A model generated the notes under the pieces. The model saw only the letters and a program-made list of their open reading frames with translations. It was not told where the DNA came from and did not search any database. A DNA stretch of 64,000 nucleotides from an uncultured Pelagibacteraceae bacterium (lineage in GTDB: Bacteria > Pseudomonadota > Alphaproteobacteria > Pelagibacterales > Pelagibacteraceae), in the NCBI GenBank assembly GCA_902635515.1, contig CACPOD010000005.1, positions 1-64,000 on the forward strand, written 5' to 3'. Positions 8,961-18,286 of the stretch are shown piece by piece (within the stretch, counting starts at the first letter, position 1; every line of letters starts with the position of its first letter). The translations under genes were made by a program, and so were the position numbers.

Positions 8961-9434
8961 TTATATTAATTCTATTTGACGCAAACTTTCTGCCAAAACA
9001 ATGGCAACAGACGATGCAATATTAAGAGATCTTACTTGGCTATTCATTGGTATTTTTAAACGATTTTTAATAATTTTATGAACCTCTTCGGGTACCCCAG
9101 CACTTTCTCTTCCAAACAAAATAGTATCATCAGGCTTAAATTTAAATTTAGTATAATTTATTGAACCCTTAGTTGTCATCAATACGATTCTTTGTTTCTT
9201 CTTTGCCTCAAAAAATTTTTCAGAACTTTGATAAAATTTTATTTGACTATAGTCCATATAGTCCATAACCACTCTTTTAAATCGTTTATCTGATAATATA
9301 AAGCCACATGGTTCAATTATTTCTAGTTTAGCACCCAAACAAGCACAAGTTCTTATGATTGCAGCAGTATTCTGAGGTATATCAGGCTCATACAAAGCTA
9401 TTTTGGGTCCTAAAATTGTTGAATTATGTGTCAT
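8961..9434 (-). CDS. trmL: tRNA (cytidine(34)-2'-O)-methyltransferase
   Basis: A 157-residue SPOUT-class methyltransferase. The N-terminal I-A-L-Y-E-P-D-I-P-Q-N-T-A-A-I-I-R-T matches TrmL (YibK). The C-terminal trefoil-knot signature includes L-F-G-R-E-S-A-G-V-P and R-S-L-N-I-A-S-S-V-A-I. TrmL methylates the wobble nucleotide of certain tRNA-Leu species. It heads a minus-strand run with hemF and greA. It is divergent from petA, separated by about 92 bp. Confidence 0.92.
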   Translation of the reverse strand: MTHNSTILGPKIALYEPDIPQNTAAIIRTCACLGAKLEIIEPCGFILSDKRFKRVVMDYMDYSQIKFYQSSEKFFEAKKKQRIVLMTTKGSINYTKFKFKPDDTILFGRESAGVPEEVHKIIKNRLKIPMNSQVRSLNIASSVAIVLAESLRQIELI

Positions 9435-9526
9435 TCTTTCAGTAGTAAAATAATTATTTTATATTATATGAATTCGTATATTAACTATTTTAAATCAAAA
9501 AGAGATAATAATAAAAGCTACTAAAA
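9435..9526. promoter_or_regulatory. Divergent trmL / petA intergenic region
   Basis: A 92-bp AT-rich gap that should carry promoters for both trmL and the petABC operon. A perfect 14-bp AT palindrome, AAAATAATTATTTT, spans 9447-9460, followed by TATATTATATG-like -10 candidates. Low complexity makes any assignment weak. No strong -35 or known operator is seen. Confidence 0.3.
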
Positions 9527-10036
9527 GTGTCTGAAAAAAAAACAAAAAGAAGAGATTTTTTATTTACAGCTACCACAGCTGTAGGAGCTGTTGGTGCAGC
9601 TGCAGTGGTGTGGCCAATGATAGATCAAATGAATCCAGACGCTTCAGTTAAAGCATTAGCTAGTACAGAGGTTGATGTAAGTTCTTTAACACCTGGAAAT
9701 ACATTGACTGTTTTATGGAGAGGCAAACCAGTCTTTATAAGAAGAAGAACTCAAGAAGAAATTGATGAGGCAAGAGCCGTAAAGATGGAGGATTTAATTC
9801 ATCCAGAAAAAGATGAAGATAGAGCAAAAAACCCTGAGTGGCTTGTTATGTTAGGTGTATGTACACACCTTGGATGTGTACCTCTAAATGATAAGGGTGA
9901 TTATAATGGGTGGTTCTGTCCATGTCATGGATCTCATTATGATACTTCTGGAAGAATTAGAAAAGGACCAGCACCTTGGAATATGGAAGTGCCTAAATAT
10001 GAATTCGTTGATGCAAACACAATTAAAATTGGATAA
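9527..10036 (+). CDS. petA: Ubiquinol-cytochrome c reductase Rieske iron-sulfur subunit
   Basis: A 169-residue Rieske protein of the cytochrome bc1 complex. The cluster-binding boxes C-T-H-L-G-C (near residue 112) and C-P-C-H-G-S-H (near residue 131) are intact. The N-terminus [10 protein letters not shown] is a Tat-like signal followed by a hydrophobic membrane anchor ([11 protein letters not shown]). The start is a GTG at 9527, giving M-S-E-K-K-T-K-R-R. It passes electrons from ubiquinol to cytochrome c1 on the periplasmic face. petB follows after 5 nt; petC completes the operon. Confidence 0.97.
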   Translation: MSEKKTKRRDFLFTATTAVGAVGAAAVVWPMIDQMNPDASVKALASTEVDVSSLTPGNTLTVLWRGKPVFIRRRTQEEIDEARAVKMEDLIHPEKDEDRAKNPEWLVMLGVCTHLGCVPLNDKGDYNGWFCPCHGSHYDTSGRIRKGPAPWNMEVPKYEFVDANTIKIG

Positions 10037-10041
10037 AGAAA

Positions 10042-11304
10042 ATGAGTGACCACGATTACAGACCAAAATCGAAGGTAGGACAATGGTTTAATGATCGATT
10101 GCCACTATTAACTCTTGCAAATCATTTAACAGATTATCCGACTCCTAAAAATTTAAATTATTGGTGGACATTTGGTGGAATTTTAACTTTTTGCTTAATC
10201 ACTCAAATTGTTACCGGATTAACTCTTGCAATGCATTACATTGCTCACGCAGATATGGCTTTTGAGAGTGTTGAGCACATCATGCGTGATGTCAATTATG
10301 GTTGGTTAATTAGATACATTCATGCAAATGGTGCATCTATGTTTTTCTTAGCAGTCTACATTCATATTTTCAGGTCATTATTTTATGGTTCTTACAAAGC
10401 ACCAAGAGAAATAATTTGGATAATTGGAATAATTATTTACTTGCTAATGATGGCGGCTGCATTTATGGGCTATGTACTGCCTTGGGGACAAATGAGCTTT
10501 TGGGGAGCAACTGTAATCACAAATTTATTTAGTGCTATTCCATTAGTAGGAGAGGGTATTGTCACTTGGTTGTGGGGAGGTTATTCAGTCGACAACCCTA
10601 CGTTAACTAGATTTTTTACTTTGCATTATTTAATTCCATTTTTAATTTTAGGATTAGTTGTTTTACATATATGGGCTTTACATGTTCCTGGAAACAACAA
10701 TCCAGTTGGAATAGATATAAAAAAACCTTCTAAAGATACTGTACCTTTCCATCCTTACATAGTAATTAAAGATGGTTTTGCTTTATTAATGTTCATGATT
10801 GTGTTTGCTTTCTTTGTATTCTACGCACCAAATATTTTAGGTCACGCAGATAATTATATCGAGGCAAACCCAATGGTAACACCAGCACACATTGTTCCTG
10901 AATGGTATCTCTTACCTTTTTATGCAATATTAAGATCAGTTCCTGATAAATTGCTAGGAGTTGTAGCTATGTTATCTGCAATATTAATCTTAGCGGTTTT
11001 ACCTTGGTTAGATACGTCAAAAATAAGATCTGCGGTATTCAGACCTTTATATAAACAATTTTACTGGATACTAGTTGCTGATGTTTTGATACTTGGTTAT
11101 GTGGGTGCGATGCCAGCTGAGGGACTTTACTTGTTGATAGCACGAGTTGCAACAGCGTATTACTTTTTGCATTTTTTAGTTATTCTTCCTGTTCTAGGCT
11201 TTAAAGAAAAAACTTTACCAGTGCCTCTAAGTATTACCGAACCTGTTCTAGGTGGTTCACCAAATCTAGCTGCCGCCAGAAATAAAGAAAGTAAAATAGA
11301 ATAA
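10042..11304 (+). CDS. petB: Cytochrome b of the bc1 complex
   Basis: A 420-residue integral membrane cytochrome b with about eight helices. The four haem-ligand histidines occur as two pairs spaced 14 residues apart: near residues 93 and 107 (Y-I-H-A-N-G ... Y-I-H-I-F) and near 195 and 209 (L-H-Y-L ... L-H-I-W). The quinol-oxidation motif P-E-W-Y is present ([10 protein letters not shown]). The protein forms the Qo and Qi sites of complex III. It lies 5 nt after petA and 1 nt before petC, a typical fbcFBC arrangement. Confidence 0.97.
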   Translation: MSDHDYRPKSKVGQWFNDRLPLLTLANHLTDYPTPKNLNYWWTFGGILTFCLITQIVTGLTLAMHYIAHADMAFESVEHIMRDVNYGWLIRYIHANGASMFFLAVYIHIFRSLFYGSYKAPREIIWIIGIIIYLLMMAAAFMGYVLPWGQMSFWGATVITNLFSAIPLVGEGIVTWLWGGYSVDNPTLTRFFTLHYLIPFLILGLVVLHIWALHVPGNNNPVGIDIKKPSKDTVPFHPYIVIKDGFALLMFMIVFAFFVFYAPNILGHADNYIEANPMVTPAHIVPEWYLLPFYAILRSVPDKLLGVVAMLSAILILAVLPWLDTSKIRSAVFRPLYKQFYWILVADVLILGYVGAMPAEGLYLLIARVATAYYFLHFLVILPVLGFKEKTLPVPLSITEPVLGGSPNLAAARNKESKIE

Positions 11305-11305
11305 G

Positions 11306-12085
11306 GTGAAAAATTTATTTAAATTATTTTCTATAATAATCTTAATTATTACTTTAAATCCAAATTCTTTTGCTGCTGAAAAAGTAGAATATCTAAAAAC
11401 TGACTGGAGTTTTAAGGGTCTATTTGGAAAATTTGATAGAGCTTCTCTTCAAAGAGGTTATCAAGTTTATACTGAAGTATGTGCTTCATGTCATTCGATG
11501 AAGTATTTAAGTTATAGAAATTTAGCAGAGCCAGGAGGGCCAGAATTCTCCGAAGCTCAAGCTAAAGCTATAGCAGCTTCATTTGAAGTAACTGATGGTC
11601 CAAATTCAGATGGTGAAATGTTTATAAGACCAGGTAAATTATCTGATAAATTTGTAATGCCATATGACAATGTAAAAGCTGCCCAAGCGGCAAATGGTGG
11701 TGCATACCCTCCAGACATGTCTGTTTTGGTTAAAGCTCGAGGTGGTGGAGTTGATTACATATATTCTTTATTACAAGGATATGAAGAAGCTCCTAGCAAC
11801 GTATCTTTAGATGACGGAGTTTATTACAACAAATATATGTATGGTAATAAAATTAGAATGGCTGCTCCATTATCAGATGGATTAGTAGAGTATGGTGACG
11901 GAACAAATGCAACAGTAGAACAGATGTCAAAAGATGTAACGACCTTCTTAATGTGGTCAGCTGAACCTCATTTAGAATCTCGACATCAGATGGGCTTTAA
12001 AGCGATTGTTTATTTAATTATTTTAACTGTTTTAGTTTATTTTAGTATGAAAAGAATCTGGTCACGTGTTGAATCTGAAGTTTAA
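11306..12085 (+). CDS. petC: Cytochrome c1 of the bc1 complex
   Basis: A 259-residue cytochrome c1 with a GTG start. A cleavable signal peptide ends near S-F-A-A. The haem c motif C-A-S-C-H is at residues 59-63, and the likely axial Met is in M-A-A-P-L near residue 185. A C-terminal membrane anchor (A-I-V-Y-L-I-I-L-T-V-L-V-Y-F) lies near residue 235. It accepts electrons from the Rieske protein and passes them to soluble or membrane cytochrome c. The last 24 nt overlap the convergent ychF gene. Confidence 0.97.
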   Translation: MKNLFKLFSIIILIITLNPNSFAAEKVEYLKTDWSFKGLFGKFDRASLQRGYQVYTEVCASCHSMKYLSYRNLAEPGGPEFSEAQAKAIAASFEVTDGPNSDGEMFIRPGKLSDKFVMPYDNVKAAQAANGGAYPPDMSVLVKARGGGVDYIYSLLQGYEEAPSNVSLDDGVYYNKYMYGNKIRMAAPLSDGLVEYGDGTNATVEQMSKDVTTFLMWSAEPHLESRHQMGFKAIVYLIILTVLVYFSMKRIWSRVESEV

Positions 12086-13135
12086 TACATCTCCATCTTT
12101 AACAATATAGTCTTTACCCTCTAATCTCATTTTTCCGTTAGCCTTAGAATTTACCCATCCATTATTGGCTACAAAATCCTCATAAGATATAGTTTCAGCT
12201 CTAATGAAACCTTTTTCAAAATCTGTATGAATCTCTCCTGCAGCTTTAGGTGCAGTACAATTTTTTTGTATTGTCCACGCTCTTGTTTCTTCAGGTCCAG
12301 AGGTAAAATATGTATCAAGTTCTAATATTTTATACCCCTTTTGAATTAACATACTTAAACCTGTATCTTTTAAACCAATCATATCCATATAATTTTTTTT
12401 TTCATCCTCTGCTAATTCATTTATTTGGTTTTCTATGTCTGCAGAAACAATAAGAGTGTTATCTTTTCCAAATTTTTCTATAAAGTTATTAGTATATTTA
12501 TTTCCATTCTTTACGCTTTGTTCATCTACATTACAAACAAAGATCTTTGGTTTTATTGATAAAAGACCACTTTGATTAAGTTGTTTTGTATCAAATTGAG
12601 AATTTAGTATTGATATATCTTTATCATTGTTAATGCAGTCTAATGCAATCTCTAAAATCTTTAGCTGGTCTTTGTCCACGTTTTTTTTATTATTTTTTTC
12701 AAGTCTTTTTTGTATAGATTCTAGGTCAGCTAGCATCATCTCAGTTTCAATGATCTCAAGATCTCGTATAGGGTCAACGTCAGGATTAACATTTTGAATA
12801 TCGTCTGAGTCAAAGCATCTAATCATATGAATAACTGCATCAACTTCCCTTATATGGGACAGAAATTTATTGCCTAATCCTTCACCTTTAGATGCACCTT
12901 TTACAAGACCAGCTATATCCACAAATGAAATAGTTGTATTTATTGTTTTTTTTGATTTTGAAACTTCTGATAATTTGTTCAATCTTTCATCTGGAACGGG
13001 GACTACTCCCACATTGGGATCTATCGTACAAAATGGAAAATTTGCAGCTTGGGCTTTGCTTGAATTTGTAAGTGCGTTGAAGAGTGTAGATTTACCCACA
13101 TTAGGCAAACCAACAATTCCACATTTAAAACTCAT
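12062..13135 (-). CDS. ychF: Obg-like P-loop ATPase YchF
   Basis: A 357-residue YchF/OLA1-family protein. The P-loop G-L-P-N-V-G-K-S-T is at residues 9-17, the G3-like D-I-A-G-L-V-K-G-A-S-K-G-E-G is near residue 70, and the G4 position reads N-V-D-E, a change that gives the family its ATP preference. A C-terminal TGS domain (F-T-S-G-P-E-E-T-R-A-W) follows. YchF binds ribosomes and affects translation and stress responses. It is coupled to pth through a TAATG-type overlap, and its 3' end overlaps petC by 24 nt. Confidence 0.96.
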   Translation of the reverse strand: MSFKCGIVGLPNVGKSTLFNALTNSSKAQAANFPFCTIDPNVGVVPVPDERLNKLSEVSKSKKTINTTISFVDIAGLVKGASKGEGLGNKFLSHIREVDAVIHMIRCFDSDDIQNVNPDVDPIRDLEIIETEMMLADLESIQKRLEKNNKKNVDKDQLKILEIALDCINNDKDISILNSQFDTKQLNQSGLLSIKPKIFVCNVDEQSVKNGNKYTNNFIEKFGKDNTLIVSADIENQINELAEDEKKNYMDMIGLKDTGLSMLIQKGYKILELDTYFTSGPEETRAWTIQKNCTAPKAAGEIHTDFEKGFIRAETISYEDFVANNGWVNSKANGKMRLEGKDYIVKDGDVLNFRFNT

Positions 13136-13695
13136 TACTTATTATTTACAGTGCTAGAGAATAAATCTAATTTTTTGTCGATAAGTATTGAAATAGAATC
13201 TGTGATGTTATTGGTAATTTTTTCCAATCCAAGCATTTCATCTTCATCAAAATTTTGAAGAACAAAATCACTAACTTCCATTTTATCTTTTGGTTTACCA
13301 ATTCCTATTCGCACTCTTGAATAATCTTTGCCAATAAACTTATCTATTGATGCAATTCCGTTATGTCCTGCGTCAGAGCCACCAAATTTTGCTTTTATTT
13401 TTCCAAAATCTACATCTAGATCGTCATGAAAAACGATAACATCCTCAGCATCTATTTTGAAATATTCAATTAATTCTCTAATACAAATTCCAGAATTATT
13501 CATAAATGTTAAAGGTTTAATAGCGTAAACTTTTTGATCTCCTACATTACCAGTTGTAAGAAGTCCTTTAAATTTTGGTTTTTGTTTTGAAAGTCCGAAT
13601 TTTTTATTTATTGCATCTATGATTTTGAAACCAATATTGTGTCTATTGTTTTCACTGTCTGGGGTTGGATTGCCTAATCCTACAAGTAGAAGCAT
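13135..13695 (-). CDS. pth: Peptidyl-tRNA hydrolase
   Basis: A 186-residue Pth that releases tRNA from prematurely dropped peptidyl-tRNAs. The N-terminal G-L-G-N-P and N-N-R-H-N-I-G-F carry the catalytic His and Asn. H-D-D-L-D and G-G-S-D-A-G-H-N-G are the substrate-binding motifs; G-x-S-D-A-G-H-N-G is nearly invariant. It lies between rplY and ychF, an order common in proteobacteria, and the stop overlaps the ychF start. Confidence 0.97.
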   Translation of the reverse strand: MLLLVGLGNPTPDSENNRHNIGFKIIDAINKKFGLSKQKPKFKGLLTTGNVGDQKVYAIKPLTFMNNSGICIRELIEYFKIDAEDVIVFHDDLDVDFGKIKAKFGGSDAGHNGIASIDKFIGKDYSRVRIGIGKPKDKMEVSDFVLQNFDEDEMLGLEKITNNITDSISILIDKKLDLFSSTVNNK

Positions 13696-13736
13696 AAAAT
13701 ATTAGTATTGGAGGATAAAATTCAATTTTAATTAAC

Positions 13737-14450
13737 TTATTTTTTTTCTTCAGCAGGTTTTTTGTCTTCACCTTCTTTTTTATCACCTTCAGCCGCTGGT
13801 TTCTCTCCACCTTCAGCTGCTGCCGCTTCTGTTCCTTCAGCACCTTCTCCCTCAGCCGCCTCAGCTTCTGCAGGCTTTTCAGGTTCTTTCATAACTGTTG
13901 GAGCTGCTAGAGTTGCAATTACGAAATCTCTTCCTTGAATAGTAGGAGTGACGTCACTGTCAAGATTTATAGAAGAAATCTTAAAACTCTCTCCAATATC
14001 AACTCCATCAAGGTCTATTACAAGATTTTCAGGAATTTTTTCACTTGGACATTTTAGCTCAACTTTTCTTCTTACAATGTTTAAAACTCCGCCTCTTTTC
14101 AAACCAGGAGATTTTTCATGATTCAAAAATTTTACTGGAACTTCAATTCTAACTTTTATTCCTGCAACTATTCTTAGAAAGTCTACATGAATTGGTTCAT
14201 CTGAAATAATGTCATATTTTATTTCTCTTGGAAGAGCTTTTTGAGTTTTGCCATCAACATTTAAATTTATGATACTTGATAAAAAATTTTCATTTTCAAT
14301 TAGTGATTTAAGTACCTTTTTAGATATTGAAATCTTTTCGTTTTGAGCTTCACCGCCATAAATTATCGCGGGCACATTACCGTTATCCCTCAGCGAATTA
14401 AGCTCACCTTTAGTTTTTGTAGTTCTGATGTTAGCGTCTAATGAATTCAT
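13737..14450 (-). CDS. rplY: 50S ribosomal protein L25/general stress protein Ctc
   Basis: A 237-residue long-form L25 (Ctc type). The N-terminal 5S-rRNA-binding domain includes G-N-V-P-A-I-I-Y-G-G and is followed by the TL5-like beta domain (E-V-P-V-K-F-L-N-H-E-K-S-P-G-L-K-R-G-G). The last 48 or so residues are a low-complexity tail rich in Ala, Glu, Gly and Lys, noticeably more GC-rich than surrounding DNA. Such tails occur in alphaproteobacterial L25. It binds 5S rRNA in the central protuberance. It sits upstream of pth on the same strand. Confidence 0.95.
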   Translation of the reverse strand: MNSLDANIRTTKTKGELNSLRDNGNVPAIIYGGEAQNEKISISKKVLKSLIENENFLSSIINLNVDGKTQKALPREIKYDIISDEPIHVDFLRIVAGIKVRIEVPVKFLNHEKSPGLKRGGVLNIVRRKVELKCPSEKIPENLVIDLDGVDIGESFKISSINLDSDVTPTIQGRDFVIATLAAPTVMKEPEKPAEAEAAEGEGAEGTEAAAAEGGEKPAAEGDKKEGEDKKPAEEKK

Positions 14451-14495
14451 AAAAACAAGGGTTTTTATCTCAAGTTCCTTAATAACTCAAGGTAT

Positions 14496-15428
14496 TTATT
14501 TGAATAAATCTGATACTGAAGTTGAATTAGATATTCTTTTAATTGCTTCACCCATAAGACCTGAAATTGACAGAACTTCAATGTTTTTAGCACCTTTAAC
14601 TCTGTTCATGTTATCAATTGTATCAGTTATTACTAAATTTTTAATTACTGATTTTTTAATTTTATTTACAGCTTCTCCACTAAGTACACCGTGAGTAATG
14701 TAAACATAAACTTCTTTGGCACCTCGATCTTTAAGAGCCTTAGCTGCGTTTACAATTGTACCACCTGAATCGATTATATCGTCAACAAGAATACAAGTTT
14801 TTCCTTTAACGTCTCCAATAATATTCATTACTTGAGATTGACCTGGCTTTGGTCTTCTTTTATCTACAATTGCTAGTCCAACATTTAAAATCTTTCCTAG
14901 TGCTCTAGCTCTCTCAGTACCACCAACATCTGGTGCAACACAAATTAGATTTTTACTTTTTATCTTTTTTTTTACATGTCTTGCAAAAATAGGTGTTGCG
15001 AACAAGTTATCTACTGGAATATCAAAAAATCCTTGAATTTGTCCTGCATGCAAATCAACAGTAACAACTCTATCTGCTCCTGCTTTAGTAATTAGATTTG
15101 AGACAAGTTTTGCTGAAATTGAGGTTCTTGGTGCAACTTTTCTATCTTGTCTAGCATAACCAAAGTACGGAATAACAGCAGTAATATTTTTTGCTGACGA
15201 TCTCTTTAGTGCATCAATACATAGTAGTAATTCCATTAGGTTATCATTTGCAGGAGATGAAACAGATTGAATTAAAAAAATACTATTACCTCTAATATTT
15301 TCATTTATTTCCACATAGATTTCTCCATCAGAAAAATTTCTAATACTAGAGTTTACTAATTTAGATTTCAGATATTTAGCAATACTCTTGCTTAATGGTT
15401 TGTTGCTATTTCCGGATAATAATTTCAT
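14496..15428 (-). CDS. prs: Ribose-phosphate pyrophosphokinase
   Basis: A 310-residue PRPP synthetase making phosphoribosyl pyrophosphate from ribose-5-phosphate and ATP for nucleotides, His and Trp. [10 protein letters not shown] is near residue 34, the catalytic-loop [15 protein letters not shown] is near residue 125, and the PRPP-binding loop [14 protein letters not shown] is near residue 215. Length is canonical for class I. It precedes rplY by 45 bp on the minus strand. Confidence 0.97.
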   Translation of the reverse strand: MKLLSGNSNKPLSKSIAKYLKSKLVNSSIRNFSDGEIYVEINENIRGNSIFLIQSVSSPANDNLMELLLCIDALKRSSAKNITAVIPYFGYARQDRKVAPRTSISAKLVSNLITKAGADRVVTVDLHAGQIQGFFDIPVDNLFATPIFARHVKKKIKSKNLICVAPDVGGTERARALGKILNVGLAIVDKRRPKPGQSQVMNIIGDVKGKTCILVDDIIDSGGTIVNAAKALKDRGAKEVYVYITHGVLSGEAVNKIKKSVIKNLVITDTIDNMNRVKGAKNIEVLSISGLMGEAIKRISNSTSVSDLFK

Positions 15429-15437
15429 TAAAAAAGC

Positions 15438-16196
15438 CTAATAAAGCATAATTATTGAAATATTTCTACCATAATCATCATGATTTAGCCTTAACGCTCT
15501 TCTTGCACTAAAAAAATTATTATTAATATCAAATGTATCAATATTTAAAGACTCAATATTTTTTATTTTATTCTTTAAAAGACAAGATTTTACATATTTA
15601 GGTAAATCAAAATAAAGCTTTTTGTACTTAACTTTAAAAAATTTATTATTTTTTTTATCCTTTTTTATAAATTTTCTTTTAAAATCCTGTTTGACTTCAT
15701 AATTTTTAGCTGAGATAGCAGGTCCGATAGCTGCAGTAATATTTTTAGGATTAGATCCTTTTTTGATCATAAATTGGATTACTTTGCTAATTATATCTTT
15801 GTATGCACCTTTCCACCCTGCATGAATTGCAGCAACTAATTTTGTTCTTTCATCACAGATTAAAATCGGCACACAGTCAGCAGTTAAAACACCAATTGGT
15901 ATGTTTTTTTGGTTTGTAATTACTGCGTCTGCTTTTGGTTTTGATCTAAATTTATTTTTTTTATTAATATAAACAAACTTATTACTATGTATTTGATGAA
16001 GTAAAAAAATACTCTTAGCAGTACTTTTTATTTTTTTTTTAACTATTTGTAAATTTTTTTTAATATCTGAGGGATTATCTTTAGAACCAGGACCACAATT
16101 TAAACTTTTATAAATTTTTTTTGATTTACCACCAGTTTTATTAAAAAAACCATGTTTAATTATTTTTATTTTCGAAAGTTTTTTTGATTTTATCAA
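15438..16196 (-). CDS. pgeF: Laccase-domain (PgeF/YfiH) protein
   Basis: A 252-residue member of the YfiH/polyphenol oxidase family. The metal-site signature T-A-D-C-V-P-I-L-I-C is followed by A-A-I-H-A-G-W-K-G and G-P-A-I-S. Family members act as purine nucleoside phosphorylases / adenosine deaminases, and PgeF in E. coli edits mis-incorporated L-Ser in the muropeptide precursor. Which role applies here is unknown. It overlaps the upstream methyltransferase gene by 4 nt and precedes prs by 9 nt. Confidence 0.88.
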   Translation of the reverse strand: MIKSKKLSKIKIIKHGFFNKTGGKSKKIYKSLNCGPGSKDNPSDIKKNLQIVKKKIKSTAKSIFLLHQIHSNKFVYINKKNKFRSKPKADAVITNQKNIPIGVLTADCVPILICDERTKLVAAIHAGWKGAYKDIISKVIQFMIKKGSNPKNITAAIGPAISAKNYEVKQDFKRKFIKKDKKNNKFFKVKYKKLYFDLPKYVKSCLLKNKIKNIESLNIDTFDINNNFFSARRALRLNHDDYGRNISIIMLY

Positions 16197-17245
16197 TTTT
16201 GAAAACCTGTCTTAAAATTGTTTCTCTTATTTTTTACAAGCATGACTTTGAACAATTCACCCATTTGATTTTCATCTATTAAACGTCTTACTCTATAAAA
16301 TAAATCTGCTTTTTTAGAAAATGCTATATTTTTGCTGATTATTTCTGCTCTTTGGAGAATACCCATATTTGTTAAAAATTTTTTTTGATTTGTAAAAATT
16401 GAATTAACTTCTTTAAACTGATTTATAAATTTTTCAAAGGAATGAAAGTTTATATTGTAAGTAATATCAGAGTCTCCAATATTTTCTAAAACGTTAGAAT
16501 ATTTGTGATTATTTACTGCCTGAAGAGTTTCATGCATTTTGCTATCTGCATAACCATAATCAATGACTAACATTCCTCCATCATTTTTTTGTATTAAGTC
16601 ACAAATTGTTCTTAAATATTTAAATGCATCTGGAGAATATTCTATAATGTTCTGATTTTTTGATATTTTGAAATTAAGATGTTTTTCAATTGTTTCTATA
16701 TCAATTTTTTCTTCTTTAAATTCAGCTTTGTTTGGATCATTCAAATTCACAAATCTTTCAAACCAACTATCTTTTTTTTTAAAAAATTGTTTGATCGGTA
16801 TGGCATCAAAAAATTCATTAGCTAAAAAAATTGTTGGGTTTGAGTTTATTTTGTCAATTTTTTTTAACCATGAAAATCTTTTTGAATTTAAATTTTTTTT
16901 TTGTTCATTTAATAAAAAATCACTTTTTTCATGAATTACAAAATTGCAGGCATTGTAACAATCTGGAAAATTTATAAGTGTTTCATCTATGACTTTCATC
17001 ATTTCACCATTTCCAGCTCCTAATTCTAGCAAATTAAATTTTTTAGGAGAGCCAATGCTTTTCCAAAAAGTAATCGTCCAAATTGCAATAATTTCTGAAA
17101 ATAATCTTGTGATATTAGGAGCGGTAATAAAGTCTCCATCTTCACCAAAAGGATTTTTTTTCATATAAAAACCTTTGTCCTTATCGTAAAGAGCAAAATT
17201 TATAAATTGATCTAATGGTAAATTATTTGTTTTAGTGAGTTTCAT
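16193..17245 (-). CDS. SAM-dependent methyltransferase, MidA/NDUFAF7 family
   Basis: A 350-residue protein of the DUF185 (MidA/NDUFAF7) family. The signature F-G-E-D-G-D-F-I-T-A-P is near residue 33, the SAM-binding L-L-E-L-G-A-G-N-G-E-M-M is near residue 70, and A-N-E-F-F-D-A-I-P is near residue 130. In mitochondria NDUFAF7 dimethylates an arginine of a complex I subunit and is needed for assembly. Complex I assembly here is an inference from that homology. It overlaps lgt by 14 nt and pgeF by 4 nt, so lgt, this gene, pgeF and prs form one run. Confidence 0.88.
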   Translation of the reverse strand: MKLTKTNNLPLDQFINFALYDKDKGFYMKKNPFGEDGDFITAPNITRLFSEIIAIWTITFWKSIGSPKKFNLLELGAGNGEMMKVIDETLINFPDCYNACNFVIHEKSDFLLNEQKKNLNSKRFSWLKKIDKINSNPTIFLANEFFDAIPIKQFFKKKDSWFERFVNLNDPNKAEFKEEKIDIETIEKHLNFKISKNQNIIEYSPDAFKYLRTICDLIQKNDGGMLVIDYGYADSKMHETLQAVNNHKYSNVLENIGDSDITYNINFHSFEKFINQFKEVNSIFTNQKKFLTNMGILQRAEIISKNIAFSKKADLFYRVRRLIDENQMGELFKVMLVKNKRNNFKTGFQN

Positions 17246-18002
17246 ATTTTAAATAAAATAAGATTACTCCTGATATTATAAATATTAAACTTACTACTTG
17301 CCCCATCGTTAAGTTTAAAAGTATATAACCAATCTGTTCATCTGGTGCTCTATAAAATTCAACAATAAATCTAAAGATTGAGTAAATTATTAAAAATAAT
17401 CCCGAAATCACACCAGGCTTGTTTGAAAATTTATTTTTAAAATAAATTAATAATAAAAATAAAAATAAACCTTCTAATAGCGCTTCATATAATTGCGAGG
17501 GATGCCTGGGAAGATTATCTACCTGAACAAATGTTACTGCCCAGGGCACATTAGTTATAGTTCCATACAACTCTGAATTTATAAAGTTTGCTATTCGTCC
17601 AAAAAATAATCCAACTGGAGCTACTAAAGCGACAATATCCAAATATAAGAATGGGTTTTGATTATTTTTTTTAGCAAAAAATATAGATGCGAAAATAACT
17701 CCAATTAAACCACCATGGAAAGACATTCCTCCTTGCCAAATTTTAAATATATCTAATGGATTATTTATATAAAAACTTAAATTATAAATAATAATATAAC
17801 CAAGTCTTCCTCCTAAAATTATACCTATAATTAAATAAGTTAAATAATCATCAAATTTATTTTTAACCTCTATATCTTGGATAAATAATTTTTTTGCGAG
17901 AATCCAGCCTAATATAATTCCAAATATATAAGCTAAAGAATACCATCTGATTTCTAAAGAAAATATTTCTAAAGCTACTGGGTCAAAATTATTAATGAAC
18001 AT
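17232..18002 (-). CDS. lgt: Prolipoprotein diacylglyceryl transferase
   Basis: A 256-residue multispanning membrane enzyme that transfers diacylglycerol from phosphatidylglycerol to the lipobox cysteine of prolipoproteins. The family segment G-G-R-L-G-Y is near residue 66, M-S-F-H-G-G-L-I-G (carrying the essential His) is near residue 96, and the signature G-R-I-A-N-F-I-N-S-E-L-Y-G is near residue 138. R-H-P-S-Q-L-Y-E-A-L lies further on. At least seven hydrophobic segments are visible. It is divergent from ubiK. Confidence 0.97.
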   Translation of the reverse strand: MFINNFDPVALEIFSLEIRWYSLAYIFGIILGWILAKKLFIQDIEVKNKFDDYLTYLIIGIILGGRLGYIIIYNLSFYINNPLDIFKIWQGGMSFHGGLIGVIFASIFFAKKNNQNPFLYLDIVALVAPVGLFFGRIANFINSELYGTITNVPWAVTFVQVDNLPRHPSQLYEALLEGLFLFLLLIYFKNKFSNKPGVISGLFLIIYSIFRFIVEFYRAPDEQIGYILLNLTMGQVVSLIFIISGVILFYLKYETH

Positions 18003-18034
18003 TTATAATAATACTTATAATGTATATCTTAAAT

Positions 18035-18286
18035 ATGAAAAATTCGAAATTTATAATTGATAAGTTTGCTAAATTAATAGAGCAGGGACTAGTATCTTCA
18101 AAAGACTTAACTACTGAATTATTAAATATCTTAAAATCCAAAAGAGATGAGTTTGTTTTTAAAATGAAACTTACCAGTAAAGATGAGTTTGAAGTACTCT
18201 CAAAACGTGTTGAGAATCTCGAAAATAAAATTAATAAACTTGATAAAAAAAAAATAAAAAAAGTTAAACAGGCAAGAAAACTTTAA
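18035..18286 (+). CDS. ubiK: Ubiquinone biosynthesis accessory factor UbiK (BMFP domain)
   Basis: An 83-residue protein of the UbiK/YqiC family. An N-terminal amphipathic segment is followed by a C-terminal coiled coil (E-V-L-S-K-R-V-E-N-L-E-N-K-I) and a Lys-rich tail, matching the trimeric membrane-fusogenic family. UbiK supports aerobic ubiquinone assembly with UbiJ. The ATG at 18035 is preferred over one at 18020 because it gives the usual length; the difference is 5 residues. The 3' end overlaps the convergent histidine kinase gene by 23 nt. Confidence 0.8.
   Translation: MKNSKFIIDKFAKLIEQGLVSSKDLTTELLNILKSKRDEFVFKMKLTSKDEFEVLSKRVENLENKINKLDKKKIKKVKQARKL

Noticed and set aside
14451-14495. 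CCTT...AAGG repeat between prs and rplY as an intrinsic terminator
   Set aside because: The stem is only 4 bp and no clear U-tract follows in the transcribed direction.
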